Shown: one piece after another, positions 50,401 to 60,053 of the stretch
Numbering within the stretch: position 1 is the first letter of the stretch
Layout: the number at the start of each line of letters is the position of its first letter
Assembly: GCA_017871115.1 (NCBI GenBank)
Contig: JAFCIZ010000001.1
Span: 6,198,001 to 6,262,000 of the forward strand
Length of the DNA stretch: 64,000 bases
Reading direction: 5' to 3'
Origin: Cunninghamella blakesleeana
Lineage: Eukaryota > Mucoromycota > Mucoromycetes > Mucorales > Cunninghamellaceae
Position numbers and translations under genes: made by a program
Notes under the pieces: generated by a model
What the model was told of the DNA's origin: nothing
Database searches by the model: none
Seen by the model: the letters and a program-made list of their open reading frames with translations, nothing else

Positions 50401-50622
50401 GCTTTGGTATGGAGTTTACAAATATTCAGACCGTATTTATTGGGAAAGAAGTTTACTGTTATATCTGATCATTCGCCGTTAAGATGGTTAATTGAATCAC
50501 CAAAAGTTACTGGAATTGTTGCAAGATGGATCACATATTTAGCCGATTATGAATTTGAAATCAAATATAGAGCTGGAAGAAAACAAGAAGCTGCTGATTT
50601 TCTTTCAAGGCTAGGCTACTAA
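47383..50622 (+). CDS. Ty3-type Pol part 1: protease, reverse transcriptase, RNase H (ORF2)
   Basis: Entered by -1 frameshift at 47383. There is no good ATG near its start. About 1,080 aa. An Asn-rich and then basic linker precedes the retropepsin (LIDCGAARACMSRAMMKSL near 48260, and IVLGTSWLDHA). The active site reads D-C-G, not the usual D-S/T-G. An acidic linker follows. RT carries IILVKKKNGEYRMVVDYRKL, LDLRSGFHQVPL, LPMGLVNSPATFQ, the catalytic FIDDLNVHS and a FLGLASYYRRF thumb. RNase H has VVCDASQLGLG, a catalytic E in TKLECLALVW and VISDHSPLRW. The ORF stops right after RNase H (AADFLSRLGY), so integrase is not part of this polyprotein. Confidence 0.93.
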   Translation, partial: LNRAIVTDGQLGIPITKSIHPNNNQLYQENNINKYHNYNTPNNDNLNTRNYNPNTYVPHNIMDNHNDYLSAQNHYYLQNILDSDQEINDCDFNVAANPKPPVVEKAIRKPRTRKTIEKPSTSAAATKSIPQQVQQDIRDHTHVPPQNNPFFQNVFSQHSNQDVTEPSKSNNNDMMEEVQVINDKRKKVSIQEPPVDKKKKTPKRKSQPLPINYNISEDILHQKANINVGDLITISAPLRRELITACRQSRIKRPVDKGKEKDVQLNSIDNSDVVTTAAYADIMVNDVKVTGLIDCGAARACMSRAMMKSLDLEIDAPSTSIFVMGNGTKQPALGVIHDVPITVGEGLTIPIDVEVLPKCPQHIVLGTSWLDHAQAVINFKIGTLKVTYKRRTQEIPITYIKTNERPYTYQRVTNVKYELEQPQGEEVADNLSNTSESEDDTDSNDEDSIDDEESTDSNEEDAVQDDEDFYLMDDHEKSPVIQTRPNKDEGTMMILSGSTGLSIPPYHICQINYAIDENIIVPYFKRLDEFLDKHEDFDVILEIINKTEDMMEIPPNNILGEFINRKQFPIQKDPYVEYTGYDFEDHYRDLPPSLLEDDTEEIILDPNIKGKIQMGDIPEEYKKKFYKLIHHYQDIFDWNNDKMGKTTLIEHEIILKENTLPIRHRPYRLGPSEQEYLKNELDRLCELGIIKPSNSPFTAPIILVKKKNGEYRMVVDYRKLNTHTKVDSYPLPRIDDLIDELGKSKIFSALDLRSGFHQVPLKESSKELTGFTTKFGTYQYEMLPMGLVNSPATFQRLIDICYKDLLHSNLVAFIDDLNVHSKNLDQHLIDLERLFEYTRRGGLVFNIEKCIFFKDELKFLGYIITAEGIKTDPDKIAKIKDYPIPKTIKQVRGFLGLASYYRRFVKGFAATARPLHEQTKTKKRIPWTEDTTKAFEKLKENLINAPILRRPDFDKPFIVVCDASQLGLGSILTQLDDDGREHPIIFASRGLKNSELNYGATKLECLALVWSLQIFRPYLLGKKFTVISDHSPLRWLIESPKVTGIVARWITYLADYEFEIKYRAGRKQEAADFLSRLGY

Positions 50623-50867
50623 AATAACAAAATGCATAAATATAAATACATATATATAAAAAAAAAAAAAACAAAAAACAAAAACAAACAAAAACAAAAA
50701 AAAAAAATTCAATTACTTACTACTCGACCAAGTTTTGCTGAAGTCGTAAAAAGCTGCATACCTACACTTATAATCGATCAACACTATTTATCAGTATTAC
50801 TAAAATATTATTCAACAATATATTCAAGAATCTAAATACAAGAAATTTACAACAAATATCAGTAAAA
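50623..50867 (+). other. A-rich spacer before the integrase ORF
   Basis: 245 nt with stops in the pol frame. It contains an A-tract interrupted by single Cs (50658-50707) and a small ORF (50632-50835, 67 aa, Lys-rich and unrecognised). The tract and spacer could allow separate translation of the integrase, by internal entry or from a subgenomic RNA. That is inference. Confidence 0.4.
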
Positions 50868-52181
50868 ATGGAACAAAACAAAATTGATTTAATAAAAAAT
50901 TATTTATCAACATTAAAATTACCTGACAACATCACCGATAAAGAAAAAAATTATTTACAAAAACATTCCCACAAATTTATCATACACAACAACGAATTGT
51001 ACCGATATAATATTAACCTGCAGACGATAAGAAAAGTTTTGAATAAAGATCAAGTGTCAGAAGCATTATACATGCATCATCAACATCCATTAGGAGGACA
51101 TATGGGTTACCACAACACATTATTCAAACTTGCAAATCATTATTATTGGGAAAATATGACAAAAGATGTACAGAATTACGTCAAGAAATGCAGTAGATGT
51201 CAAACTACAGGTCCTGCTAAACATAACGAATTATTACACCCTATTCCAACAACATCCAAACCTTTCTTCCAATGGGCATTAGATGTCAAACATATTTCTA
51301 CATCTAAAAATGGATATAGATATATAGTTGCAGGTATTGATTATCTAACGAAATGGGTTGAAGCTCGTGCATTAAAATTCCAAACTGCAGCCGAAATAGC
51401 ATTGTTTATTTATGAAGATATTATTTGTCGACACGGTGCGCCACACATAATAATTACAGATAATGGAAAGCCATTTATAGGTGAATTAATAAAAAAAGTC
51501 TGTTTCCAATACAATATCCACCATAAAACTATAAGTGTTGGGAATTCGCAAGCAAACGGGTTGATAGAAAAGTTTAATTCCACTTTAGGCGCTATTCTAA
51601 AAAAGTTAAACAATAAAGAAAAACAAGTATGGGATCAATATTTACCATCCGTTCTATTTGCCTATCGTACTATCAAACAAAAATCAACAAATTATTCTCC
51701 TTTTTATTTAACTTACGGGCATGAAGCAAAGACACCTTATGATTTATTTATGGATATACCAATAGAAGTAAATTCTGCAAGATTCCAATATCAGTTACAC
51801 GTACGCGCTGCAAAAGAATTATTGTCACTAAAACAGATAAGAGAAGACGCTGCAGAATTTATAAAGAAATCCCAAAAGAATCAAAAGAAGGCCATTGACA
51901 AGAAGATTAATAATGAAAAGAAGGAATGGAAACCGCCTTTTAGGATTGGTGATATTGTTATGATGTATATTGGAAGAAAATCAAACTCTTGGGGTGGCAA
52001 AATATCAGATAACTGGAAAGGCAAATATATTGTTCATCAAAGTTTAGGTAAAGGTACTTATCTGATAAAAGAATTCAACGTGACCAATACCAAACTAAGA
52101 AGAATACACGGCAATAAATTGAAGTTGTTGCAGATGCCTGACGTATTTTGGATTGACTTTGCTAAAAAGACAATCGTATAA
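50868..52181 (+). CDS. Ty3-type integrase on its own ORF (ORF3)
   Basis: 437 aa with its own ATG at 50868. The N-terminal HHCC zinc finger is intact (HPLGGHMGYHNT ... CSRCQ). The catalytic core has the DDE triad: D in FQWALDVKHI, D in IIITDNGKPF and E in SQANGLIEKFN, followed by a typical PSVLFAYRT block. The C-terminus is basic and includes a GPF-like/SH3 part (FRIGDIVMMYIG; WKGKYIVHQSLG). In Ty3-type elements integrase is normally the last part of the Pol polyprotein. Here it is separated from RNase H by 245 nt of non-coding sequence and lies in a different frame. Confidence 0.92.
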   Translation: MEQNKIDLIKNYLSTLKLPDNITDKEKNYLQKHSHKFIIHNNELYRYNINLQTIRKVLNKDQVSEALYMHHQHPLGGHMGYHNTLFKLANHYYWENMTKDVQNYVKKCSRCQTTGPAKHNELLHPIPTTSKPFFQWALDVKHISTSKNGYRYIVAGIDYLTKWVEARALKFQTAAEIALFIYEDIICRHGAPHIIITDNGKPFIGELIKKVCFQYNIHHKTISVGNSQANGLIEKFNSTLGAILKKLNNKEKQVWDQYLPSVLFAYRTIKQKSTNYSPFYLTYGHEAKTPYDLFMDIPIEVNSARFQYQLHVRAAKELLSLKQIREDAAEFIKKSQKNQKKAIDKKINNEKKEWKPPFRIGDIVMMYIGRKSNSWGGKISDNWKGKYIVHQSLGKGTYLIKEFNVTNTKLRRIHGNKLKLLQMPDVFWIDFAKKTIV

Positions 52182-52351
52182 AAAAAAAAAAAAAATTTAT
52201 GGGAAAAAGAAAATTTAAAAAAAAAAAAAAAGAAAAACTTTATATATATATTTAAAATTCCGAAAAAAAAAAAAACTATAAATAAGGAAAAATTATATTA
52301 TAATTTTTCTTTATTCAAAAAAAAAAAAAAATAATATTAACGATATTAAAG
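52182..52351 (+). other. A-rich spacer before ORF4
   Basis: Four separate A-runs of 12-15 nt in 170 nt, between the integrase stop and ORF4. Similar in character to the spacer before the integrase ORF. Confidence 0.5.
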
Positions 52352-52900
52352 ATGACTCCACAAGATAACCAAACAAACAAACTACTCTCTCAAGAAGATC
52401 TTGTTGATTCCCATGAAGTTGACAACATACTCGATGAATTGGTACCTATAACCGAACCTATTGACTTAAATTTTTTAACTCCTGAACTTCTATATTGGCT
52501 AAACACGGATATATCTACTAGTGAATGGATCAAGTTTCAAATTCAGGAAAACTATAAAAATCTACTCGATATTTTGGTTACTGAATTAAAAGCAAGATGG
52601 GAAAAGGAAAATTTGGTAGATAATTTTATTATTCCACAAACCTTGGAATACATACATCAAAGTTGCGCTCACCCAAACAAAATAGGCTACCATAAGTATG
52701 TTAGGGCAAGAAGAGAAACACTGAAGAAGCTATTTAAAAGTGGTTCTTATGATGAACTCGACCAGGTTATGATCAAAAGGATAATAAATTTAGATACCTG
52801 GACGCATGAAAAAGATGCGGCGTCATCTAAATCGTGGTGGAGGGATGTTATGGTATGGTTGAACTTATCATACCTAAATAATCCTAAAAATAATTTTTAA
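52352..52900 (+). CDS. Ty3-type element ORF4, unknown function
   Basis: 182 aa from ATG 52352 to TAA in the 3' LTR. The last 18 codons lie inside the LTR and use its first 55 bp. The protein is acidic at the N-terminus and basic in the middle (KYVRARRETLKKLFKSG), with several Trp residues (LYWLNTD, SEWIKF, DTWTHEKD, SWWRDVMVWLNLS). I see no signal peptide, transmembrane helix, zinc finger or other known domain, so it is not an obvious envelope gene. It follows an A-tract spacer like that before ORF3. Not recognised. Confidence 0.75.
   Translation: MTPQDNQTNKLLSQEDLVDSHEVDNILDELVPITEPIDLNFLTPELLYWLNTDISTSEWIKFQIQENYKNLLDILVTELKARWEKENLVDNFIIPQTLEYIHQSCAHPNKIGYHKYVRARRETLKKLFKSGSYDELDQVMIKRIINLDTWTHEKDAASSKSWWRDVMVWLNLSYLNNPKNNF
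52834..52845 (+). other. Polypurine tract of Ty3-type element
   Basis: GTGGTGGAGGGA directly precedes the TG of the 3' LTR. It lies inside ORF4. Confidence 0.6.
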
Positions 52901-53569
52901 ATATATTTTTAAACAAGTGTTTTTGCATATATAAATATATGCATATATATATATATTAACTTTATATTTTATCCAATAGTATTTCATAATTTTATATATA
53001 TTTATTTATTTTATCTTTTATAACTTTATCAATTTATACTCCTCCTTGTTATAATGGTCTTTATAACTTACCTACCAATCTGGGTTTGAATTCAGATCAT
53101 TTTTATATATAAAGGAGCGAAATTTTATTTTATTTGGAAAAATCAGTTAATACGAAGTTAATATTCAGTTAATTTGAAATAAAGATTTTTATATATTAAA
53201 TTCTCTTAACTCATCTTTTTAGCTAAAGATTATATTTATTTTATATTAATATTGTTGATTACTATCCAATATTACTTTATATTATTTTATTATAATAATC
53301 GTTGATCTTTATCCGATATTATATTTATTTTATTTTAATTTTATTACTTTGTCTATATAATTGTTGATCTTTATCCAATTATATAATTTATTTTATTTTA
53401 TTTTATTATTTTAATTTTATTTTAAATTATCAATCTAAACTAAGTTGTATCTACTTATAAAACAAGATACTGGTGCTCACTGACAACTAAACTAAACTAT
53501 AAAACTATCTACTTTCCAAAACTATAAAAGGAAATTCTATTTTTCAAACAACCAAAAATTTACACAACA
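52846..53569 (+). repeat. 3' LTR (intact, 724 bp)
   Basis: TGTTATGG ... ACACAACA. By eye it is the same as 41015-41577 joined to 45914-46074, which gives the uninterrupted target of the DIRS insertion (TTTTATTATTTTAATTT at about 53401-53417). Followed by GTAT at 53570. Confidence 0.95.
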
Positions 53570-53573
53570 GTAT

Positions 53574-54604
53574 AGTATATATGCTAACTCTTCTTTTTTA
53601 TGTTTTTAAAAAAATATTATAATTTTATAACAGTCAAAGAAAACTGTTCTAAGGGAAATATCTATGTCAAGGCTACCTATTCGAACTTGATCCTATTTTT
53701 TTTTTTCTATTTTATCAACGAAAAAGTCACATATTGCCCGTCAAAAAAAATAACAACTTACTAATACATAAATGGAAATGAAATAATTATTAATCGAATT
53801 AATGTTCTAAAGAAAATCAAGGAAATGTCTTCTATCCAGATGATTTGAAAGTGAATGGAAATATAATTTTACTATAGCTACTTAAAGTAAGTCATATTCA
53901 AAAAAATGGGTAATACTATCGAGGTAATGACGAAGAAAAATAAATAGCTATGAATAACATGGATATCCTCCAACAAAGTAATTATTTTAATTAGATCATT
54001 CTTACTTAGGATAAAAAAGAAGACTTTTTTTATCTTCTTTCTATTTTGGTAAAGGTATTATCATGATCATCGGTAGTAGTATTTGATAGGATAAAAAATG
54101 GCACCACCTTCAGATTTTAAATATAATATTGAAACCCTTTGTAAACAAAATTTAGAAATAATGATAAAAATAGGAAATGTGTATATTAGTATAAAAGTTT
54201 TATGCATGGGGATGGATAACTCAATATATATATATAAAGCTAGCACAACAGAAATATTTTAAATAATTTTTATTTAATAATTAAAAATATATTCAATACT
54301 ATAAACTACACTATTATGATATAATACTATTATCATAAGACATTATTGTATTATTTAAAACTAGCATATTAGAAAAAAAAGAGTTAATGATAAAAAAATT
54401 GGTGATTTTTAAACGTCGCATTAGTGTATTTCCATTTTCATGCAAAACGTTTCATTTTTTATTTTTAATTTTTTAGCAACCTTTTTAAATTTTTTCTTTC
54501 GTTCTCTTTTTGTCTTTTTTTTTTTATTGTGTTTTAATAACGAATAAATAAATTAGTATATATATATTTGTTTATATATATAATATAATATAATATAATA
54601 TAAA
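53574..54604. other. Intergenic, right flank of the retroelement
   Basis: About 1 kb of AT-rich DNA between the retroelement and the trehalose synthase start. The last 100 bp contain T-runs and (ATATA)n directly before the ATG. No gene or RNA seen. Confidence 0.4.
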
Positions 54605-56335
54605 ATGCCACCAAACCCTGATATTACTTCTCGTTTTGAGGTCAACTCAAGAAGATATTCTAACTTTAGTATTCCAAGACCTGTTTATTTAGGGCTAGAT
54701 GTCTATTATAATGAAGAAGAGAATACATCTCATTATACTATCTCTGTCCACGATGGTTCTTTTACAACCGATTATTTTTCTGGTGTTTTATTAAAACACG
54801 AACCAAACGAAAAATTAAGTGAACGCTTACTAAATGCCGTCAAAGAATTAAAAAACACTGTAGATCTTTATTCAACATCGCAACAATACAAGGTCCAAAT
54901 CATTGCCTTATCTTATTATTTACATAAAATTTATTCCGTTGAGGATTTACCTAAACATACCGTGATGAGTGCTTTTTGGAAAGAATTAGATGCTATCCCT
55001 TTTCGTGTGCAATCTTCAGCTACAACTTCAGATGAAAGGGCAAGTGCTTGTGTACGTAAAGCTGTCATGTGGCTAAGTCCTCAATATCCTGGAAATATAC
55101 CACGTATCAGCGTTGGCTACCGTCGTAAGTTTTCTTTATTACAATTGAATAATAGAGTATAAATTAAAACAAAAAAAAAAACATGATCAATATTTTAATT
55201 GTAATAAATATATTCTTATTTTTTATATATACTATGCCAATTAAAATATAGATGAGGTAATTTTAATAATGATAACTATATTAAGAATAAAAATATAATA
55301 CAGTGCGATTAATTTTAACCATATTATTATATCTAATATATTATTATGTCAAAATAATTAATAGGTTGAAGGTAAAACAATCATAATAAACAATGATGAT
55401 AGATTAAAAGGATATAAATAAACAAAAGACTAACATAATCACACAATATTTTCTATTCTATTTTATTTAAACTTTTTATAGTTGATTTTAATAACTTAAT
55501 ACACTTGGTAGATTTGGCTGATTATGAAGAATCCGTTCAACCAGATACATGGAGAGTATGGAAAGAAGTTTCCAAGGAATTCAAAGAAAGAAACTTGCGT
55601 GTTTCATATTTTAATTCGACTCCTCAAGGTGGCGGTGGTAAAGTTTATGATACAGATATAAAAATGCACTATTCTTATTATTATTATTATATAGTTCATT
55701 AGTAATATATAATCCTTTTTATTCTATTTAAAAATAATAGTTGCTTTAATGAGACATGCACTGTTACGGTTTCTTTCTTTAAATGATATTAAAGTACATT
55801 GTAAGTGATTTTTTTAAAAAAAGATAAAGAAATATGATAAGATAAAAAATATAAATAGAAAAAGCTAAATTTATGTGAAAAAAAAACCATTCAATAGGGT
55901 ATGTCTCTCGTCCTAAGCCAGAAGTTTTTGATATTACTAAACACAAGTTTCACAATGTTCTTCAAGGGATTGCACCTTCAGACACTCGTTTAACTGAAGA
56001 AGACAAGCAAACATTTATTAATTGGTCAAATGAAAATGCTGAGCGATTTTGGTTGGATAAAGATGGCCCTATATTAAATTCTGATGTCATTGTGATTGAT
56101 GATCCTCAGCGTAATATATAACTATATATACATATATATATATACATAAGATCAATCTAACATTTCTTATTTTATATTATTTAATTTATAGTTTCTGGTA
56201 TTATTCCTCATATTAAAAAACACTCTCCAAAAACTCGTGTTATATTTCGTTCACATATTGAAATTCGTTCTGATCTTATTCGATCTGATCCGAATAGTCC
56301 ACAAGCTGTAACATGGAAGTAAGCATCTTTTTTAA

Positions 56336-56389
<54 letters not shown>

Positions 56390-57531
56390 AGATGTTATAA
56401 GGAATATCATGCATACTTTACCTTCTTAACAAAAAGAAAAAAATTATAATCAATATAATAAAACGTGGTAGCCGGTTTAAATTATATACCAACCTAATAT
56501 ATATTTACTTATTTAATAGTTTTCTATGGAGTTTCATACAACATGCTGATCTATTCATTGCTCACCCAATGGAATCCTTTATACCTGACGATGTACCAAG
56601 AAGTAATGTAGTCCTTTTACCAGCCTGCACAGATCCTTTAGATGGTTTGAATAAGGAATTAACTCACTGGTGTACAACATATTATAGATCAGTATTTAAT
56701 CGTATATGCATTGATCAAGGAGCCAATGAAGTTGACTGGAATAGGCCTTATATTGTTCAAGTAGCCAGATTTGATCCTTCAAAGGGTATTCCCGATGTAT
56801 TAGAATCTTATAGATTATTAAGAGAACGTATGAGCCAAGATGAGCAGTTTAAAAAAGGTGAAAATATAAACAATATTCCTCAATTGGTGGTCTGTGGGCA
56901 TGGATCGATTGATGATCCTGATGGAACAGCTATTTACAACCAAACTTATCAAACTATTTGCTCAGTTCAATTTAAACATATCATGTCTGACATTATTGTG
57001 GTCCAACTTCAACCTTCTGACCAATTATTAAACATGATTTTACGTGGTGCTTATGTAGCACTTCAACTATCCCATCGTGAAGGATTCGAAGTCAAAGTGA
57101 CGGAGGCATTCCAAAAGGGAGTACCAGTGATTGCTTATGAAGCTGGAGGGATTCCATTACAAATTATTCATGAAAAGACAGGATATTTAGTTCCTGTAGG
57201 ACAAACAGAACGTGTTGTGGATTATTTATATAAATTGTTTACTGATAAAAATTTACGCAATACACTTAGTCAAGCAGCTAAGGAATTATTAACTGAAGAA
57301 TATTTCACCGTTTGGAATGCAATCTCTTGGATTTTTATGTTTAATGAAATGTCTCTTCATCCAGGCGACGAAAATGGAGGTAAAAACGATGGGCTTTTGG
57401 ATCATTCTATAAAAAGATTAAACCATGGTTTAGGTGATACACGTTATGTTCGTTCCTTTTGGCATAAAAAATATAATTATAAACCTCCAAAATCTTTTGT
57501 AGATCATTCTCTTCTTAAAAAAGAAAAATAA
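54605..57531 (+). CDS. Trehalose synthase, GT4 family (Neurospora ccg-9 type)
   Basis: Six exons: about 54605-55124, 55482-55638, 55740-55800, 55898-56112, 56192-56320 and 56520-57531. The N-terminal part has the PVYLGLDVYYNEEE and HYTISVHDGSF strands seen in fungal retaining trehalose synthases. RVSYFNSTPQGGGVALMRH is the glycine-rich donor loop. The C-terminal GT-B half includes YIVQVARFDPSKGIPDVL and the E-x7-E motif in HREGFEVKVTEAF, followed by GVPVIAYEAGGIPLQI. The enzyme makes trehalose from an NDP-glucose and glucose, separately from the TPS/TPP route. In Neurospora the homologue is a clock-controlled gene. The first intron is long (357 bp). Confidence 0.9.
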
Positions 57532-58179
57532 AATAAAAAAATGTGTAGAGAATATTTATTATAACTATTAGTTATTTTTATTATGAAATACAAAACATAA
57601 TATACGTATCTATTTTTATTGATTTTTTAAAATATATAAGAATAAAAAAAAATTTGAAGATTATCATTTTTTCCAAAAAAAAAAATTCATATATATACAT
57701 ACATGCGTGTGTGTATGTTTACGGATATGCAACATTCTTTTTACATTATAATATGATTGAATAGATAAACCTTAATATATACATTTATTAATAGTAAAAT
57801 ATAATATAAAATAGGAATAATGTTTATAGATTAGTTTATATATTCTTTAGTGTTTAAATAAATATATACGTATCAAATGGGAATTTTTTTTACTTTATAT
57901 TTTTATAATGCATAAATGAGTCCCTTAAATGTAAATATTTTAAGTATAATAGATATATATTCTTTATTTTGGAACAAAAATGCCAATAGTAATAATAACA
58001 ATAATAGAAATAATAATCTAATACGTATATATCTTCCTTTCTTTTTATATATATGTTAAATACAGAAATACATTCTTTTTTTTTTATTATGAACATCAAG
58101 CCAAATTATATATATAGTGAAATAATATCAAATATAATCTAATATGAAAATATTTCCTTATTTTTTTATTTTTTTCATT
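57532..58179. other. Intergenic, convergent 3' ends
   Basis: About 650 bp of AT-rich sequence between two convergent genes. A short TG repeat lies at 57707-57716. No coding signal. Confidence 0.4.
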
Positions 58180-60053
58180 TTAATTTTCCTGACAACTTCC
58201 ACGATCTACTAAAGTAGTTGATAATAACGAATTATCCATCATTCCTGATGATATATTTGGTATATTCATATGTTGATTATGTTGTTCATTTTGCTGTTGT
58301 ACATTATTATTTGAATTAGATGATGATTGAGCTAAAGAAGCAGCAGTAGCAGTAATACTTTGCGGAGTATTATTATTATTATTAATCGCTATCGTTGTAG
58401 TTTTTGTTTCAGTTGGCTGAGTTGGTGGAGATGCTGATGAAGATGAAGATGATGACGACGACGAAGAGGAGGAAGAGGCAGAATCTTCACTAATCCGATC
58501 TTCTGTTATTGTCGTTGGTATGGTGATATTGTTATTATTATTATTATTATTATTACTTATAGATGAGATTCCTAAAGCTTCTTCCACTTCACTTACTTCA
58601 ATAGCCACACTTGCTTCTAAATCATAATAGCTTCTACATATAGGACAACTAAACGCAGGATAATTTTGAATTAATAAAGGCCGTAAACATTTAAAATGAA
58701 AAAGATGAGAACATGGTGAAACAAATAAAGCTTGGAATGGTGCTATTGCATATAAGCAGATACAACATTCTTGAATATCATGTGTCAATAACTGAGGTTG
58801 ATCAGAGACAGAGCCAGAAGAGACAGCCATGGCTATTTTTTGTTGTAATAATTGTGATGCTCCTTCATATTTTGTATCTTCTCTTGTTAATCCTAAATCT
58901 TCTGATAGAGGGGTGGGTTCATTTATTTGTGGTAATGATGATGATAATGGTGGAGGGGTTGTATTTTCTGATGATGATAAATAAGAATGTTGAACTGAGG
59001 TGGATATATGACTTGTATTATTACTGATAGTTCCTGCTGAGGATGATAAAGGTATTAAATTGGGTCCTATAAGATGCTGACGCAATTGTTGGAATGCCTG
59101 ACGACTAAATGAGTTAGGTTTATTGTTACGATTCATTTCAAAACGAATTTTCACAGATCTATACATTGGTTCCAGCCCACCTTGATAATCTACACCAAGT
59201 TGAATTAAATCTCCATCTTTTACTTCTGTTGGTAAACTTGCTACATTTGATGGTGATAACCTTATACGATTCACAAATGTCCCACTTGATGATCCAACAT
59301 CTTTAATAAAAGCCTATCGTTACATACAAATATATGTAGTTATTTTTTAAAAAAATATGTTAATATATGTATATGTATAGGCGCATTGCACTAACTATTA
59401 TTATTATTAAAATAAATAAAATGACTTACCTTATTATCTTCATCTACCCATAATTCAGCATGTGTCCGACTAACAACTTTACTTTTAAAGGAGATTCTAT
59501 CTGACATAACATTACGTTCACTATATCTTCCGATTTTCAGTTTTGTTGAAGAAGTGAGATCACGGTCAATAATATCAAATATAAAGCAACGACTTGTCAT
59601 CCCAATGTTAGGTACCAGACGAATATGTACACTGGGTAAATTTGTTTCTGTATTATTATTATTATCACTATTATTACTATTATCATTATTATTATTATTG
59701 CTGTTGTTGCTATTGTTGTTTGAATCTTCCCTTTGATTATTTTGGTATATATTTTGATTTGATTGGTAAGGTATTTCAGATATAGATGTTGATCGCATCA
59801 AAGTAGCAGAAGGAGAAAAAGTTGAACCATTATTAATGGTATTAGTATTGTTTGCATTATTACCATTATTGTTGTTGCTGCTGTTATTAATGTTATTTGT
59901 TGAAGTAGTTGTTGCACTTGTAGATGTAACTAAAGGTGAAGAAGGTAGTGAATTAGATGGTCGTCTTCTTCTCCAGTTTTGAAATCCACTAAAAAGGTTA
60001 GGTGAATTAGTTGAACTTGTAGATTGACTTCTAGATCGCTGTATAATAGGCAT
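58180..60053 (-). CDS. DMA1: FHA-RING E3 ubiquitin ligase, Dma1/Dma2-like
   Basis: Two exons (60053-59430 and 59313-58180) sum to 586 codons (585 aa). An Asn/Ser-rich N-terminus leads to an FHA domain: KLKIGRYSE (the GR of the phosphothreonine pocket), SFKSKVVSRTHAELWVDED (the SRTH motif) and KDVGSSSGTFVNRIRLSPSN. A RING-H2 finger follows (CCICLYAIAPF, SPCSHLFHFKCL, CPICRSYYD). The C-terminal tail is low complexity, with Asn, Ser and Gln runs coded by trinucleotide repeats. Yeast Dma proteins delay mitotic exit and septins/spindle events by ubiquitinating phosphorylated partners. The order FHA then RING and the spacing fit this family. Confidence 0.92.

Larger units (their letters stand above)
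41015..53569 (+). mobile_element. Complete Ty3-type LTR retrotransposon with a nested DIRS-like element
   Basis: The element runs from TGTTATGG at 41015 to ACACAACA at 53569. Removing the nested 4,336-bp insert leaves about 8.2 kb. It has two LTRs of 724 bp that look identical by eye, a primer-binding site after the left LTR, a purine tract before the right LTR, and intact ORFs for Gag, protease-RT-RNase H, integrase, plus a fourth ORF. RNase H follows RT and precedes integrase, which is the Ty3 order. All ORFs are open and LTRs match, so insertion was recent. The 5' LTR is interrupted, so this copy may no longer be transcribed normally. Confidence 0.93.

Noticed and set aside
50632..50835. 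67-codon ORF between RNase H and integrase as a real gene
   Set aside because: Starts in a Lys-coding A-tract and has no recognisable domain. It is more likely part of an untranslated spacer, though it is mentioned there.
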